The translations under genes were made by a program, and so were the position numbers. The notes beneath the pieces were generated by a model that worked only from the letters and a program-made list of their open reading frames with translations, was not told where the DNA came from and made no database searches. A stretch of 64,000 bases of DNA from Pseudomonadota bacterium. GTDB lineage: Bacteria > Pseudomonadota > Gammaproteobacteria > Burkholderiales > Burkholderiaceae_C. Of the stretch, positions 46,701 through 55,792 are shown in pieces. Every line of letters begins with the position of its first letter. Position 1 is the first letter of the stretch. The stretch spans positions 1-64,000 of the forward strand of contig JAFEDY010000017.1 in the NCBI GenBank assembly GCA_018241405.1, written 5' to 3'.

Positions 46701-46943
46701 GTTCTCCACGTTGGGCGTGGTGGCCAGGCCCACCTCCATGGGGCGCGTGTAGTAGCGCTCCATTTCCTCCGCCGACATGCCGGGCGCCTGGGCCGTGATC
46801 TCAATGATCACCGGCGCGGGGTTGGGGTAGGCCTCGACGTTGAGCCTGAAGAAGGCCAGCAGGCCCAGGCCGAGAAAGGCCAGCAGGCCCAGTAGGACGA
46901 TGGGCCGGCGCGAGAGCACGAAGGCCAGCAGGGGACGAAACAC
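43755..46943 (-). CDS. czcA: CzcA-family heavy-metal RND efflux pump
   Basis: Inner-membrane proton-driven RND transporter of 1062 aa. The fourth membrane helix carries the heavy-metal-efflux signature DFGIIVDAAVILVEN, with the proton-relay Asp/Asp/Glu intact (an Ala replaces the Gly of the DG pair). The internal duplication (two sets of six helices and two periplasmic loops) is visible. Possible substrates are Co/Zn/Cd or Cu/Ag; the methionine-rich Cus site is not evident by eye. It sits between the adaptor and channel genes and is regulated by the adjacent two-component system. Symbol by family only. Confidence 0.9.
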   Translation of the reverse strand: MFRPLLAFVLSRRPIVLLGLLAFLGLGLLAFFRLNVEAYPNPAPVIIEITAQAPGMSAEEMERYYTRPMEVGLATTPNVENIRSTSFYGLSFVRVTFKYGTDYYFALTQIANNLQANVNLPNGVQPQIQASSLVGEILRYQVKGPSTYSLTELRTLQDWVIERRLLTVPGVVQVVTWGGTTKEYHVEADPKLLEAHGVTLQTLIQSIGNANLNVGGRAISVGDQSVNIRGLGLVQNLDDIANIVVAQKDGLPTRVKDVARIAEGTMPRLGEAGRDLQNDVVTGVVIMNRTLQTKDVIARVKTAVEKLNSDGSLPPGVKLAPYYDRAQLVDVTTHTVIHNLIFGCLLVFFIQWVFLGDLRSAVIVSVSIPFALFFSIMMLVLTGESANLLSLGAVDFGIIVDAAVILVENIFRNFQRPAAIRASLLRAMSRGADGPRTDPANGWSSRLRMIYMSATQVDNSVIFSTLITIAAFTPLFTMQGVEGQIFGPMARTYGYALAGALIACFTITPVLASYLLPAKVEEKETLFVHAIQRAYRPALNWVLHHTRITLALGALVLVAGTLMAMRLGSEFLPALEEGNLWIRASMPPTISLESGRDKANKMRQMIKEYPEVVSVVSQHGRPDDGSDAAGFNNVELFAPLQPFDKWRPGMTKARLVGELQHKFEAEFPGVSFNFSQYIQDNVQEGLSGVKGANSVKIIGPDLATLEKLAARVQEVMSHIDGVADLGVFHILGQPNMNIQIDRVRAARYGLNTGDVANAIQAALGGVEATTVLEGDRHFSLTVRFDQRHRASPEAVRALRVGYTTAAGNTSFIPLSDLASISLDTGATYIYRESNERYIPLKFSARGRDLGSTVDEVQRRIAQDVQLPQGYRVIYAGEFESLQEAKARMLIAIPVAVVLVMALLYALFNNFTYCLLTVASVPFTVFGGLLALYATGQVLSISAVIGFISLLGVSVMDGILILSYYRGLRARGHEHLQAMEEAYRTRMRPLLMTALSAALGLLPAALSHSIGSEVQRPLATVVVGGMVIGPIFLLLVVPALRLAVLRRVKFAKKREGLGGRAHA

Positions 46944-46968
46944 GGCGGTCTCCTAGGGGTAGGGGCGC

Positions 46969-48204
46969 TTATTGCGCGTCGGTTTCGTAGAGGCCGGAGA
47001 GGAACAGCGCGTTGTGGCGCGCCACGTGGTCGTTGTCCGCCAGGCCCGCCGTGATCTGCACCAGGCCGTCCGCGGTCTGGCCGCGCGTGATCTTGCGGCG
47101 CGTGAAGCGCGGGCCGCGCTCGTCGCGGTCCATGGCGATCCAGACCACGTCATCGCCGTTGCTCTCGCGTACCACGGCCTCGCTCGGCACGGCCACCGAG
47201 GTCTGCGGCGCCGCGACCGTGACGTAGAAATCGGCCGTCATCTGCGGGCGCAGTTCGCGCCTGGGGTCGGCCACCTCGGCACGCACGATGAAGCGGCGGG
47301 TGTCGGCGTCTATGCTGTCGCCCAGGTAGGACAGCTTGCCCGTGAACACCTTGCCCGGCCAGGCCTGCACACGCACCTGCACCGGTTGGCCCACGCGGTA
47401 GTAGCGGAAGTCGGACTCGGGCACCTGGGCCACCATCCACAGCGTGCGCAGGTCCGACACCGTGACCGGCGCCGGGTCGCTGCCGGGCTGCACCAGCAGG
47501 CCGGGCTGGGCGGCGCGCGCTGTGACGCGGCCGGCGATGGGGCTCTTGACGGCGATTTCCTTGCCCACCTTGCGCTCACGCTCGATGCGGGCGATGTCGG
47601 CATCACTGAACTCGAACAGGCGCAGGCCCTGGCGCGCCGCGTCGTAGGCGGCCTGGGCCGATTGCTGTTCGGCCTGGGCCTGCTGCAGCTCCTTCTGCGG
47701 AATACTGTCCTCGCGCGCCAGGGCCTCGGCGCGGCGCAGGGTCTCGGTGGCGGCGCGCAGCGTGCCTGCGGCCGAGATCAGCGTGGACGCGGCCTGCGAC
47801 ATCTCGGGCACATCCACGGTGTAGAGCGTCTGGCCGGCCTTGACGTCGTCGCCGGCCCTGACCAGCACCTGCGCAATGCGGCCCTGCTGGGTGGAGAACA
47901 CGCGCGTGGTGCGATCCTGGTTGAAGTCGATGATGCCTGTGGTGCTGCGCAGGTTCTCGAACTGGTGCTCCTGCGGCGTGCCCACGTCGAAGGCGGGGGC
48001 CTGGTCGGGGGCCACGCGCACCACGTCCTTCTGTACCCGGCCGGAGACGGAGGGTGGTTGTTCCTCGGCATCGCCATGGGACTTGGCGTTGTGCGAGCTG
48101 ACGGCCCAGACGCCGCCAACGACGATGACGATGGCGGCCACGGCCACCCAGAGCAGGGCGCGCGAACGCGGCGGCGCCGATGAAGTTTGTTGTGTAGCAG
48201 CCAT
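46969..48204 (-). CDS. czcB: CzcB-type membrane-fusion protein
   Basis: Periplasmic adaptor of 411 aa. An N-terminal membrane segment (LLWVAVAAIVIVVGGVWAV) is followed by lipoyl half-motifs (VRAGDDVKAGQTLYTVDVPEM and IKSP-like VKSPIAGRVTARAAQPGLLV), a helical hairpin (about 135-205) and a beta-barrel domain. His residues just after the membrane segment (SSHNAKSHGDAEE) could bind metal. First gene of the efflux unit, 25 bp upstream of the pump; a direct-repeat operator candidate lies about 90-110 bp upstream. Confidence 0.9.
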   Translation of the reverse strand: MAATQQTSSAPPRSRALLWVAVAAIVIVVGGVWAVSSHNAKSHGDAEEQPPSVSGRVQKDVVRVAPDQAPAFDVGTPQEHQFENLRSTTGIIDFNQDRTTRVFSTQQGRIAQVLVRAGDDVKAGQTLYTVDVPEMSQAASTLISAAGTLRAATETLRRAEALAREDSIPQKELQQAQAEQQSAQAAYDAARQGLRLFEFSDADIARIERERKVGKEIAVKSPIAGRVTARAAQPGLLVQPGSDPAPVTVSDLRTLWMVAQVPESDFRYYRVGQPVQVRVQAWPGKVFTGKLSYLGDSIDADTRRFIVRAEVADPRRELRPQMTADFYVTVAAPQTSVAVPSEAVVRESNGDDVVWIAMDRDERGPRFTRRKITRGQTADGLVQITAGLADNDHVARHNALFLSGLYETDAQ

Positions 48205-48295
48205 ACGACCACGCTCCTTGGAAATCTTGCATGCGTGGGCACAGGCAGCGCCTGGGCAGGCCTGGCCACGTTGGGGCGCAGTCTAGGCAGGCCAA

Positions 48296-48312
48296 GCTTT
48301 ACGTTGGCTTTA
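48296..48312 (-). promoter_or_regulatory. Direct-repeat candidate operator for the response regulator
   Basis: TAAAGC-N5-TAAAGC on the minus strand, an 11-bp period as used by OmpR/PhoB-family regulators. It overlaps the end of the kinase gene and lies about 92 bp before czcB, fitting direct control of the efflux genes by the upstream regulator. Confidence 0.45.
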
Positions 48313-49731
48313 TGTGAGCAAATGTGTGGTGTGCGGCAGGTCGATGTCGATGCAGGTGCCGCGGCCGCCCGGCCCAATGCGCACGGTGAGCCGGCCGCCC
48401 ATGCGCTCGACCACGCGCTGCGCGATCGACAGGCCCAGGCCCGAGCCCTCGGGTTGGCCATGGTCGCCGCGCCAGAAGGGCAGCAACATGCGCTGGCGCG
48501 TTGCGGTGTCGAGCGCGGGGCCGTCGTCGCTCACGCGGATGCGGATGCGCTTGTTTTTGGCGAGCATTTCCACCGCGACATGCGGGCCGCCATAGCGCAG
48601 CGCGTTGTCGATGAGATTGGCCACCACTTCTCCCAGCAGCGTGGGAGAGCCGCGCACCATGGCTGCCCCATGCGTCGCGTCAGGGGGTGGCTGCAGCGCC
48701 TTGCCGGCGGCGTCGGCCGCCGCCTGCCAGCGCTGCACCGCCTGCCGGGCGACTTGCGTGGCGTCGAAGACCTGGTCCTCGATCACGGTCTCGTCCTCGG
48801 CCCGCGCGTAGACCAGCAACTGGCGCACCATGCGCGCGCCACGCGCGGCCACCTCGTCCAGATGGGCCAGCACCTCGGCGTCCATGGGCTGGCTGGGGTC
48901 GGCACGCTGCGTGCGCCGCATGTCGCCCACCAGCAGGCGGATGCCGGCCATGGGCGTCTGCAGCTGGTGGGCCGCGTCGGCGACGAAGCGGCGCTGCTCA
49001 TCAACCGAGGCCTTGAGCCGCGCCAGCAGCGCGTTGGTGTGTTGCACGAGCTCGCGCAGCTCCTCCGGCACCTCGGCCACGTTCAGCGGCGACAGGTCGT
49101 GCTCGCCCTGCTGCGCCACCAGGGCGCTGATGCGCCGCGTGGGCGCCAGGCCGCGGCGAATTCCGTAGTACAGCAGCGGGATGATGACGAAGCCCGCCAG
49201 CCCTGCGGGCAGGAAGATGGCGGCGGCGATTTCGTTCGTGACCTGCCGGCGCTTGGTCTCGGACTCCGCCACCACCACCCAGACGGGCTCGTCGCCGGTC
49301 GAGGGCCGCACGCGCAGCGCCACGGCGCGCAGCAGCAGGCCGCCATCGGCCTGGTGGTTGAAGAACTGCTGTGTGCGTGCCGCCTGGGGGTCGTCGGGCT
49401 GCGGCAGGGGCAGGTCGAGTTCGCCCACCAGCGTGCGGCCGGCCTCGGTACGCACCGCGTAGTGGCTGCGCAGCAGCGAGTCGAACACCAGCGAGTCGGC
49501 CGTTTCGCGGCTGGCCACGAAACGCGCCTGGCCGTCGTGCCAGCGCAGCTGTGCGGCCAGTGCCTGCGCGTCGTCGGAGAGCAGGCGGTCGAAGGACTGG
49601 TTGGTGGTGCGCCCCGCAAACCAGTAGGCCACGCCCGTGGCCACGAGGGCCGAGGCCACCCACAGGCCCACCAGCGGCATGAGCAGCTGGCGCCACAGGC
49701 TGGCGCTGCGCCAGTGCGGGGTGGCACTCAC
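48310..49731 (-). CDS. Sensor histidine kinase (TctE/QseC-like)
   Basis: Membrane sensor kinase of 473 aa. It has two membrane helices (about 18-40 and 168-190) enclosing a periplasmic domain, then a HAMP-like region. The H-box DAAHQLQTPM places the phosphorylated His at 255. ATPase motifs N (NLIDNALRYGG), G1 (VSDDGPALD) and G2 (GSGLGLSIAQ) are all present. The start overlaps the regulator stop by four nt. Position next to czcBAC suggests metal sensing, although the periplasmic part has few obvious metal ligands and resembles TctE-type kinases. Confidence 0.9.
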   Translation of the reverse strand: MSATPHWRSASLWRQLLMPLVGLWVASALVATGVAYWFAGRTTNQSFDRLLSDDAQALAAQLRWHDGQARFVASRETADSLVFDSLLRSHYAVRTEAGRTLVGELDLPLPQPDDPQAARTQQFFNHQADGGLLLRAVALRVRPSTGDEPVWVVVAESETKRRQVTNEIAAAIFLPAGLAGFVIIPLLYYGIRRGLAPTRRISALVAQQGEHDLSPLNVAEVPEELRELVQHTNALLARLKASVDEQRRFVADAAHQLQTPMAGIRLLVGDMRRTQRADPSQPMDAEVLAHLDEVAARGARMVRQLLVYARAEDETVIEDQVFDATQVARQAVQRWQAAADAAGKALQPPPDATHGAAMVRGSPTLLGEVVANLIDNALRYGGPHVAVEMLAKNKRIRIRVSDDGPALDTATRQRMLLPFWRGDHGQPEGSGLGLSIAQRVVERMGGRLTVRIGPGGRGTCIDIDLPHTTHLLT

Positions 49732-50393
49732 ACCAGCTCCAGCGCGTAGCCCACACCGCGCAGTGTGACGATGTTGACGCCGGCGCCGGCAAGCTTGCGC
49801 CGCAGCTTGAGCACATAGATCTCCACCGAGTTGGCGCTGAAGTTCGACTCCCAGCTCGACATGGCCGAGATGATGCGGCTCTTGGGCACGGCCTGGCCGG
49901 GCGAGGCCATGAGCAGCTCCACCAGCGCCGCCTCGCGCGGGCTCAGCGGCAGGCGCTCGTCGCCATGGCGCAGCTCGCGCGTGTCGGTGTTGAAGGAGAG
50001 GGCGCCGGCTACCAGCAGGTTGCTGCTGCCGCCGCGGCGGCGCCGCGCAATGGCGCGCAGCCGCGCCACCAGCTCATCGGGCTCGAAGGGCTTGGCCAGG
50101 TAGTCGTCCGCCCCCTCGTTGAGCCCGTTCAGCCGGTTTTGCAGGCCGTCGCTGGCGGTGAGGATGACGACCGCCAGGTCCTTGCCATGGCTGCGCCAGT
50201 GGCGCAGCACCTCCAGGCCGGCGCGGCGCGGTAGGCCCAGGTCGAGCACGGCGGCGTCGTAATGTTCGGTGGCCGTGGCCGCGAGCGCGAATTCGCCGTC
50301 GGTGACGGCGTCGACCTGCCAGCCCTCGGCCTGCAGCGTGCGCGCCAGGCCCAGGCGCAGGGCGGGGTCGTCTTCGACGACGAGCACGCGCAT
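49728..50393 (-). CDS. OmpR-family response regulator
   Basis: DNA-binding regulator of 221 aa. It has a receiver domain with acidic pocket EDD (7-9), phospho-acceptor D51 (VLDLGLP) and a conserved Lys in LAKPF. A winged-helix effector domain (SPREAALVELLMASPG ... VYVLKLRRKL-like) completes it. The partner kinase overlaps at its 3' end. Its start codon overlaps the ilvD stop by one base (TGATG), so it may be translated from an ilvD transcript. The likely target is the direct repeat in front of czcB. Confidence 0.93.
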   Translation of the reverse strand: MRVLVVEDDPALRLGLARTLQAEGWQVDAVTDGEFALAATATEHYDAAVLDLGLPRRAGLEVLRHWRSHGKDLAVVILTASDGLQNRLNGLNEGADDYLAKPFEPDELVARLRAIARRRRGGSSNLLVAGALSFNTDTRELRHGDERLPLSPREAALVELLMASPGQAVPKSRIISAMSSWESNFSANSVEIYVLKLRRKLAGAGVNIVTLRGVGYALELV

Positions 50394-52105
50394 CAGCCCT
50401 TGCCCTTTGGCGAGTCGAACAGGTCCAGCACCGCGCCCTTGCTGGCGCTGGCCGCGTTGAAGGCGAACTTGGCCTGCACGCCGCGCGTGTAGCGCGGCGC
50501 GGGCGGCGTCCAGCCGGCGCGGCGGCCGGCCAGCTCGTCGTCGCTCACGTTGAGCTGCAGCAGCAGCCGGTGGGCGTCTATGGTGATGCTGTCGCCCTCG
50601 TGCACGAAGGCGATGGTGCCGCCGACGAAGGCCTCGGGCGCGACATGGCCCACGACCATGCCCCAGGTGCCGCCGGAGAAGCGCCCGTCGGTGATCAGGC
50701 CCACGCTCTCGCCCAGGCCCTCGCCGATGAGCGCGCCCGTGGGTGCCAGCATCTCGGGCATGCCGGGGCCGCCCTTGGGGCCCAGGTAGCGCAGCACCAT
50801 CACGTCGCCCGCGCGAATCTTGTGGTCCAGGATGGCCTGCAGGGCCGACTGTTCGTCGTCGAAGACGCGCGCTGGGCCGGTCATGACCGGGTTCTTCAGC
50901 CCGGTGATCTTTGCCACCGCGCCTTCCGGACTCAGGTTGCCCTTGAGGATGGCCAGGTGGCCCTGGGAGTAGAGCGGCTGGGTGATGGGCCGGATCACGT
51001 CCTGGCCGGCCGGCGGCTGGTCGGGCACGTCCTTCAGGGCTTCGGCCACCGTCTTGCCGGTGATGGTCATGCAGTCGCCGTGCAGCAGGCCGGCGTTCAG
51101 CAGCATCTTCATGACCTGCGGAATGCCGCCGGCCTTGTGCAGATCCACGGCCAGGTATTTGCCGCTGGGCTTGAGGTCGCAGAACACCGGCACCTTCTGG
51201 CGCATGCGCTCGAAGTCGTCGATGCTCCACTCCACGCCCGCCGCATGGGCGATGGCCAGGAAGTGCAGCACGGCGTTTGTGGAGCCGCCCACGGCCATGA
51301 TGACGGCCACGGCGTTCTCGATGGACTTGCGCGTGACGATGTCGCGCGGTTTCAGGTCGCGGCGTATGGCCTCGATCAGCACCCTGGCCGACTCGCGGGC
51401 GGAATCGACCTTCTCCTGGTGCGGGTTGGCCATGGTGCTGGAGTAGGGCAGGCTCATGCCCAGCGCCTCGAAGGCCGAGGACATGGTGTTGGCGGTATAC
51501 ATGCCACCGCACGAGCCGGTGCCGGGGATGGCGTGCCGCTCGACGGCCTTCAATTCCTGGTCGCTGATCTTGCCTGCGGCGTTCTCGCCCACGGCCTCGA
51601 AGACGCTGACGATGTTCAGGTCGCAGCCATGCAGGTGGCCGGGCAGGATGGTGCCGCCATACACGTAGATGCTGGGTACGTTGGCGCGCAGCATGCCCAT
51701 CATGCCGCCGGGCATGTTCTTGTCGCAGCCGCCTATGACCACGCAGCCGTCCATCCACTGGCCCTGCACGCAGGTTTCGACGCAGTCGGCAATCACCTCG
51801 CGGCTGACCAGGCTGTACTTCATGCCCTCTGTGCCCATGGCCATGCCGTCGCTGATCGTGGGCGTGCCAAAGGTCTGCGGGTTGCCTCCCGCCTCGCGTA
51901 TGCCTTCGACGGCTGCATCCGCCAGGCGCTGCAGGCCACTGTTGCAGGGCGTGATGGTGCTGTGGCCGTTGGCCACGCCGACCATGGGCTTGTCGAAGTC
52001 GGCCTCGGTGTAGCCCATGCCGTAGTACATGGAGCGGTTGGGCGCGCGCGCCTTGCCCTGGGTGATGTGGGCGGAGCGGCGGTTCAGGGGCATGGGGTCG
52101 GTCAT
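50393..52105 (-). CDS. ilvD: Dihydroxy-acid dehydratase, short type
   Basis: Fe-S dehydratase of 570 aa in valine/isoleucine and CoA biosynthesis, converting dihydroxy acids to 2-keto acids. Cluster cysteines are in [19 protein letters not shown] and [14 protein letters not shown], and the C-terminal [18 protein letters not shown] is diagnostic. This is the shorter IlvD branch. The start ATG 52105 is followed by [15 protein letters not shown]. It is divergent from a second, E. coli-like IlvD and overlaps the downstream response-regulator gene by one base. Confidence 0.92.
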   Translation of the reverse strand: MTDPMPLNRRSAHITQGKARAPNRSMYYGMGYTEADFDKPMVGVANGHSTITPCNSGLQRLADAAVEGIREAGGNPQTFGTPTISDGMAMGTEGMKYSLVSREVIADCVETCVQGQWMDGCVVIGGCDKNMPGGMMGMLRANVPSIYVYGGTILPGHLHGCDLNIVSVFEAVGENAAGKISDQELKAVERHAIPGTGSCGGMYTANTMSSAFEALGMSLPYSSTMANPHQEKVDSARESARVLIEAIRRDLKPRDIVTRKSIENAVAVIMAVGGSTNAVLHFLAIAHAAGVEWSIDDFERMRQKVPVFCDLKPSGKYLAVDLHKAGGIPQVMKMLLNAGLLHGDCMTITGKTVAEALKDVPDQPPAGQDVIRPITQPLYSQGHLAILKGNLSPEGAVAKITGLKNPVMTGPARVFDDEQSALQAILDHKIRAGDVMVLRYLGPKGGPGMPEMLAPTGALIGEGLGESVGLITDGRFSGGTWGMVVGHVAPEAFVGGTIAFVHEGDSITIDAHRLLLQLNVSDDELAGRRAGWTPPAPRYTRGVQAKFAFNAASASKGAVLDLFDSPKGKG

Positions 52106-52283
52106 GGCAGTCCTCGCGCAGTGGTGGTGGGAGAAAGGAGCCTAGTGTCGGCGTGGGCAAAAGCGTACGACATAATCAAACCGTTTGCCCATGGCGGGGC
52201 TCAAGAGGCCTGCGCCATGGCGCGCGCCGGCCCCCAAGCGCATGGGTCACAGCATTCTTCCCGCCCACTTCTACGCAGTCACG

Positions 52284-54140
52284 ATGCCCGCATACCGTTC
52301 CAAGACCTCCACCCACGGCCGCAACATGGCCGGTGCCCGCTCCCTGTGGCGCGCCACCGGCATGAAGGACGAGGACTTCTCAAAGCCCATCATCGCGGTG
52401 GTCAACTCGTTCACCCAGTTCGTGCCCGGCCATGTGCACCTCAAGGATCTGGGCCAGCTCGTCGCGCGCGAGATCGAGTCCGCCGGCGGCGTGGCCAAGG
52501 AGTTCAATACCATCGCCGTGGACGACGGCATCGCCATGGGCCATGACGGCATGCTGTACTCGCTGCCCAGCCGCGACATCATTGCCGACAGCGTGGAATA
52601 CATGGTCAACGCGCACTGCGCCGACGCCATGGTCTGCATCAGCAACTGCGACAAGATCACGCCCGGCATGCTGATGGCCGCCATGCGCCTGAATATCCCG
52701 GTGATCTTCGTCTCGGGCGGCCCCATGGAGGCCGGCAAGGCCCAACTGACCGTGCCAGGCACGGCCACCGTGCAGTTCAAGAAGCTGGACCTGATCGACG
52801 CCATGGTCATGGCCGCCGACGACAAGGTCAGCGACGCCGACCTGGCCGAGGCCGAGCGCAATGCCTGCCCCACCTGCGGCTCCTGCTCGGGCATGTTCAC
52901 CGCCAACTCCATGAACTGCCTGACCGAGGCCCTGGGCCTGTCCCTGCCCGGCAACGGCACCGTGGTGGCCACGCATGCCGACCGCGAGCAGCTGTTCAAG
53001 CGCGCCGGCCGGCGCATCGTGGAGCTGGCGCGCCAGTACTACGAGGGCGGCGATGAGCGCATCCTGCCGCGCTCCGTGGGCTTCAAGGCATTTGAAAACG
53101 CCATGACGCTGGACATCGCCATGGGCGGCTCCACCAACACCATCCTGCACCTGCTGGCGATTGCGCAGGAGGCCGGCATCGCCTTCACCATGCAGGACAT
53201 TGACCGCCTCTCGCGCGTCGTGCCGCAGCTGTGCAAGGTGGCGCCCAACACCGACAAGTACCACATCGAGGACGTGCACCGCGCCGGTGGCATCTACGCC
53301 ATCCTGGGCGAGCTGCAGCGCGCCGGCCGGCTGCACACCGACGTGCCCACCATCCATGCGCCCACGTTGGGTGAGGCGCTGGCGCAGTGGGACATCACGC
53401 GCACCGACGACGAGGCTGTCAAGACCTTCTACATGGCCGGCCCCGGCGGCGTGCCCACGCAGGTGGCCTTCAGCCAGAACGCGCGCTGGCCCAGCCTGGA
53501 CCTGGACCGCGCCGCGGGCTGCATACGCTCATACGAGCACGCCTTCAGCAAGGAAGGCGGCCTGGCCGTGCTGACCGGCAACATCGCCCTGGACGGCTGC
53601 GTGGTCAAGACGGCGGGCGTGGATGATTCCATCCTGGTGTTCGAGGGCCCGGCCCATGTGGTCGAGTCGCAGGACGAGGCCGTGGCCCACATCCTGGCCG
53701 ATCAGGTCAAGGCCGGCGACGTGGTCGTGGTGCGCTACGAGGGCCCCAAGGGCGGCCCCGGCATGCAGGAAATGCTCTACCCCACCAGCTACATCAAGTC
53801 CAAGGGCCTGGGCAAGGCCTGCGCGCTGTTGACCGATGGGCGCTTCTCTGGCGGTACTTCGGGCCTGTCGATAGGCCACTGCTCGCCCGAGGCCGCGGCC
53901 GGCGGCGCCATCGGCCTGGTGCGAAACGGCGACCGCATCCGCATCGACATTCCCAACCGCCGCATCGACGTGCTGCTGAGCGACGACATGTTGGCACGCC
54001 GCCGCGCCGAGCAGGACGCCGTGGGCTGGAAGCCCGCCAAGCCGCGTCCGCGCAAGGTGTCGGGCGCGCTCAAGGCCTATGCAAAGCTGGTCACCTCGGC
54101 CGACAAGGGCGCGGTGCGCGACCTGTCCTTGCTCGATTGA
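52284..54140 (+). CDS. ilvD: Dihydroxy-acid dehydratase, E. coli-like long type
   Basis: Second dihydroxy-acid dehydratase, 618 aa. It follows the E. coli enzyme closely along its length: [61 protein letters not shown] and [15 protein letters not shown]. Cluster cysteines are in SNCDK and CGSCSG. The ATG at 52284 (MPAYRSKTS) matches the E. coli N-terminus; the longer upstream frame does not. It overlaps an SDR gene at its 3' end. Two ilvD genes of different branches side by side suggest different cofactor states or substrates. Confidence 0.92.
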   Translation: MPAYRSKTSTHGRNMAGARSLWRATGMKDEDFSKPIIAVVNSFTQFVPGHVHLKDLGQLVAREIESAGGVAKEFNTIAVDDGIAMGHDGMLYSLPSRDIIADSVEYMVNAHCADAMVCISNCDKITPGMLMAAMRLNIPVIFVSGGPMEAGKAQLTVPGTATVQFKKLDLIDAMVMAADDKVSDADLAEAERNACPTCGSCSGMFTANSMNCLTEALGLSLPGNGTVVATHADREQLFKRAGRRIVELARQYYEGGDERILPRSVGFKAFENAMTLDIAMGGSTNTILHLLAIAQEAGIAFTMQDIDRLSRVVPQLCKVAPNTDKYHIEDVHRAGGIYAILGELQRAGRLHTDVPTIHAPTLGEALAQWDITRTDDEAVKTFYMAGPGGVPTQVAFSQNARWPSLDLDRAAGCIRSYEHAFSKEGGLAVLTGNIALDGCVVKTAGVDDSILVFEGPAHVVESQDEAVAHILADQVKAGDVVVVRYEGPKGGPGMQEMLYPTSYIKSKGLGKACALLTDGRFSGGTSGLSIGHCSPEAAAGGAIGLVRNGDRIRIDIPNRRIDVLLSDDMLARRRAEQDAVGWKPAKPRPRKVSGALKAYAKLVTSADKGAVRDLSLLD

Positions 54141-54862
54141 ACGCAGCACCTGTCGCGCTGGTCACCGGCTCCACCTCGGGCATAGGCGCGGCCATCGCGC
54201 GGCGCCTGTCCGAGGACGGGTATGCGGTCGTCCTGCATTCCCGTAGCTCCGTGGAGACCGGCCGCGCTATGGCCGCCGAGCTGGGCCGGGCGACCTACAT
54301 CCAGGCGGATCTGGCCGTGGACGCCGACAGGGTGCGCCTGGTGCGCGAGGCCGTGGCCCTGTGGGGGCGGCTGGATCTGCTGGTCAACAACGCCGGCATC
54401 AGCCGCGTCGTGCCCCACGGCGACCTGCAGGCGGCCACGCCGCAGATGTGGCAGGAGCTGCACGAGGTCAACGTCATCGCCCCGTTCCGGCTGATTGCAG
54501 AGGCGCAGGGTGCGCTGGAGGCTGCCGCGGGCTGCGTGGTCAACGTCAGCTCGCACGCCGGCGTGCGTCCCAAGGGCGCGTCGATTCCGTATGCGGCGTC
54601 CAAGGCCGCACTCAACCACATGACGCGGCTGCTGGCGCTCTCGCTAGCGCCGCGCATCCGCGTGAACGCCGTCGCGCCGGGGCTGGTGGACACGCCGCTC
54701 ACGGCGGACTGGACGGCCGCGCAGGCGCTGTGGCGCGAACGCGCGCCCATGCGCCGTGCGGCCCAGCCACAGGACATCGCCCAGGCCGTCGCTATGCTGG
54801 CGGCGAGCGACTATATGACGGGCGAGATACTGCTGCTGGACGGTGGGCTGAATCTCACATGA
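54137..54862 (+). CDS. Short-chain dehydrogenase/reductase
   Basis: NAD(P)-dependent SDR of 241 aa. It has the Rossmann motif TGSTSGIG (residues 10-17), NNAG, and the catalytic Ser with YAASK. It starts with a TTG overlapping the ilvD stop (TTGA), so it is translationally coupled to the dehydratase. The pairing might point to use of the dehydratase on a sugar acid or hydroxy acid, but the substrate is unknown. The C-terminus GGLNLT is typical. Confidence 0.87.
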   Translation: MNAAPVALVTGSTSGIGAAIARRLSEDGYAVVLHSRSSVETGRAMAAELGRATYIQADLAVDADRVRLVREAVALWGRLDLLVNNAGISRVVPHGDLQAATPQMWQELHEVNVIAPFRLIAEAQGALEAAAGCVVNVSSHAGVRPKGASIPYAASKAALNHMTRLLALSLAPRIRVNAVAPGLVDTPLTADWTAAQALWRERAPMRRAAQPQDIAQAVAMLAASDYMTGEILLLDGGLNLT

Positions 54863-54908
54863 CGCCGACGACAGCCTCTGCAAGGCAACGACACGGAGCA
54901 AAACTCCA

Positions 54909-55337
54909 ATGAACGATCTTCATCAACGCATCGCCGCCAGTTTCAACGCCCAGGGCCTTATGACGACGCTGGGCGCCCGCCTGGTGCTGGTGCAGGACGG
55001 CGAGGTGCATATCGAGCTGCCGTTCTCGCGCCACCTGACGCAGCAGCAGGGCTTTGTCCACGCAGGGGCCATCACGAGCATCGTGGACAACGCCTGCGGC
55101 TACGCGGCCCTGACCAAGTCGCTGCCTGGCTGCGAGGTAGTTACTGCAGAGTTCAAGACCAACTTCATGCGGCCCGCCGTTGGCGAACGCTTTCTGGCCG
55201 TGGGCCGGGTGCAGAACGCGGGGCGCATGCTCACCGTATGCACGGGCGAGGTGCGCGCGTTTGCAGGTGCCGGGCCGGACTACAAGGTGGTGGCACTCAT
55301 GCAGGCCACCATGGTCAGCGTGCCGGGCGGTGCATAG
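54909..55337 (+). CDS. PaaI-like hotdog thioesterase
   Basis: Hotdog-fold acyl-CoA thioesterase of 142 aa. The family loop reads VHAGAITSIVDNACGYAAL, where the usual HGG is HAG, followed by TAEFKTNFMRPAVGE. It probably hydrolyses an acyl- or aryl-CoA. It lies 46 bp after the SDR gene on the same strand and may belong to that unit. No specific pathway is evident. Confidence 0.8.
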   Translation: MNDLHQRIAASFNAQGLMTTLGARLVLVQDGEVHIELPFSRHLTQQQGFVHAGAITSIVDNACGYAALTKSLPGCEVVTAEFKTNFMRPAVGERFLAVGRVQNAGRMLTVCTGEVRAFAGAGPDYKVVALMQATMVSVPGGA

Positions 55338-55338
55338 G

Positions 55339-55788
55339 CTACGGCGTACCGTTTTGCAGCCCGACGGACTTGCCGGGCCCTGGCCGGTTGCGCCAGCAGG
55401 CCGGCGCCAGGGCAAAGACAAGCAAGGACGCGGCGTAGATGCTTCCAGAAACTGGATCGCGTGCGCCGATGTACTCACCAAAGGATCGCATGCCAAGAGC
55501 GTAAGCCACCAGCAGTTCCGCTGTGACGAGCAGTGTGAAGGCGACCGTCCCCGCAAGCAGGCGGGCCAGACGACCAAGTTCCACATGACGATCTGCCAAA
55601 CGCCAGGATGCCCAGATGATGACGCCGAGCATGATGGGTGTTTCAAGAAGCTCGGCGTTGCGGGCCCCCAAGCGCGGGACAAGAAACGGAACCCGCACGA
55701 GGGCCAGCGCAAAGCCCGCGCCGAAAACGCGCAGGAAATAGACCAGTCCGGCCTTCAAGATGTTCACGGACTGATCTCGGCGTTCCAA
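55339..55788 (-). CDS. Small integral membrane protein of unknown function
   Basis: Protein of about 149 aa with roughly four hydrophobic segments (LVYFLRVFGAGFALALV, TPIMLGVIIWASWRLA, LLAGTVAFTLLVTAELLVAY, SIYAASLLVFALAPACW). I do not recognise a family. The start is uncertain: TTG 55788 gives 149 aa and GTG 55767 gives 142 aa. Base composition is a little less GC-rich than the flanks, hinting at a later arrival. It is convergent with the thioesterase gene. Confidence 0.6.
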   Translation of the reverse strand: MERRDQSVNILKAGLVYFLRVFGAGFALALVRVPFLVPRLGARNAELLETPIMLGVIIWASWRLADRHVELGRLARLLAGTVAFTLLVTAELLVAYALGMRSFGEYIGARDPVSGSIYAASLLVFALAPACWRNRPGPGKSVGLQNGTP

Positions 55789-55792
55789 GAGC

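Noticed and set aside
44022..46895. Plus-strand open frames opposite the RND pump
   Set aside because: Shadows of the czcA coding strand without domains or ribosome-binding sites.
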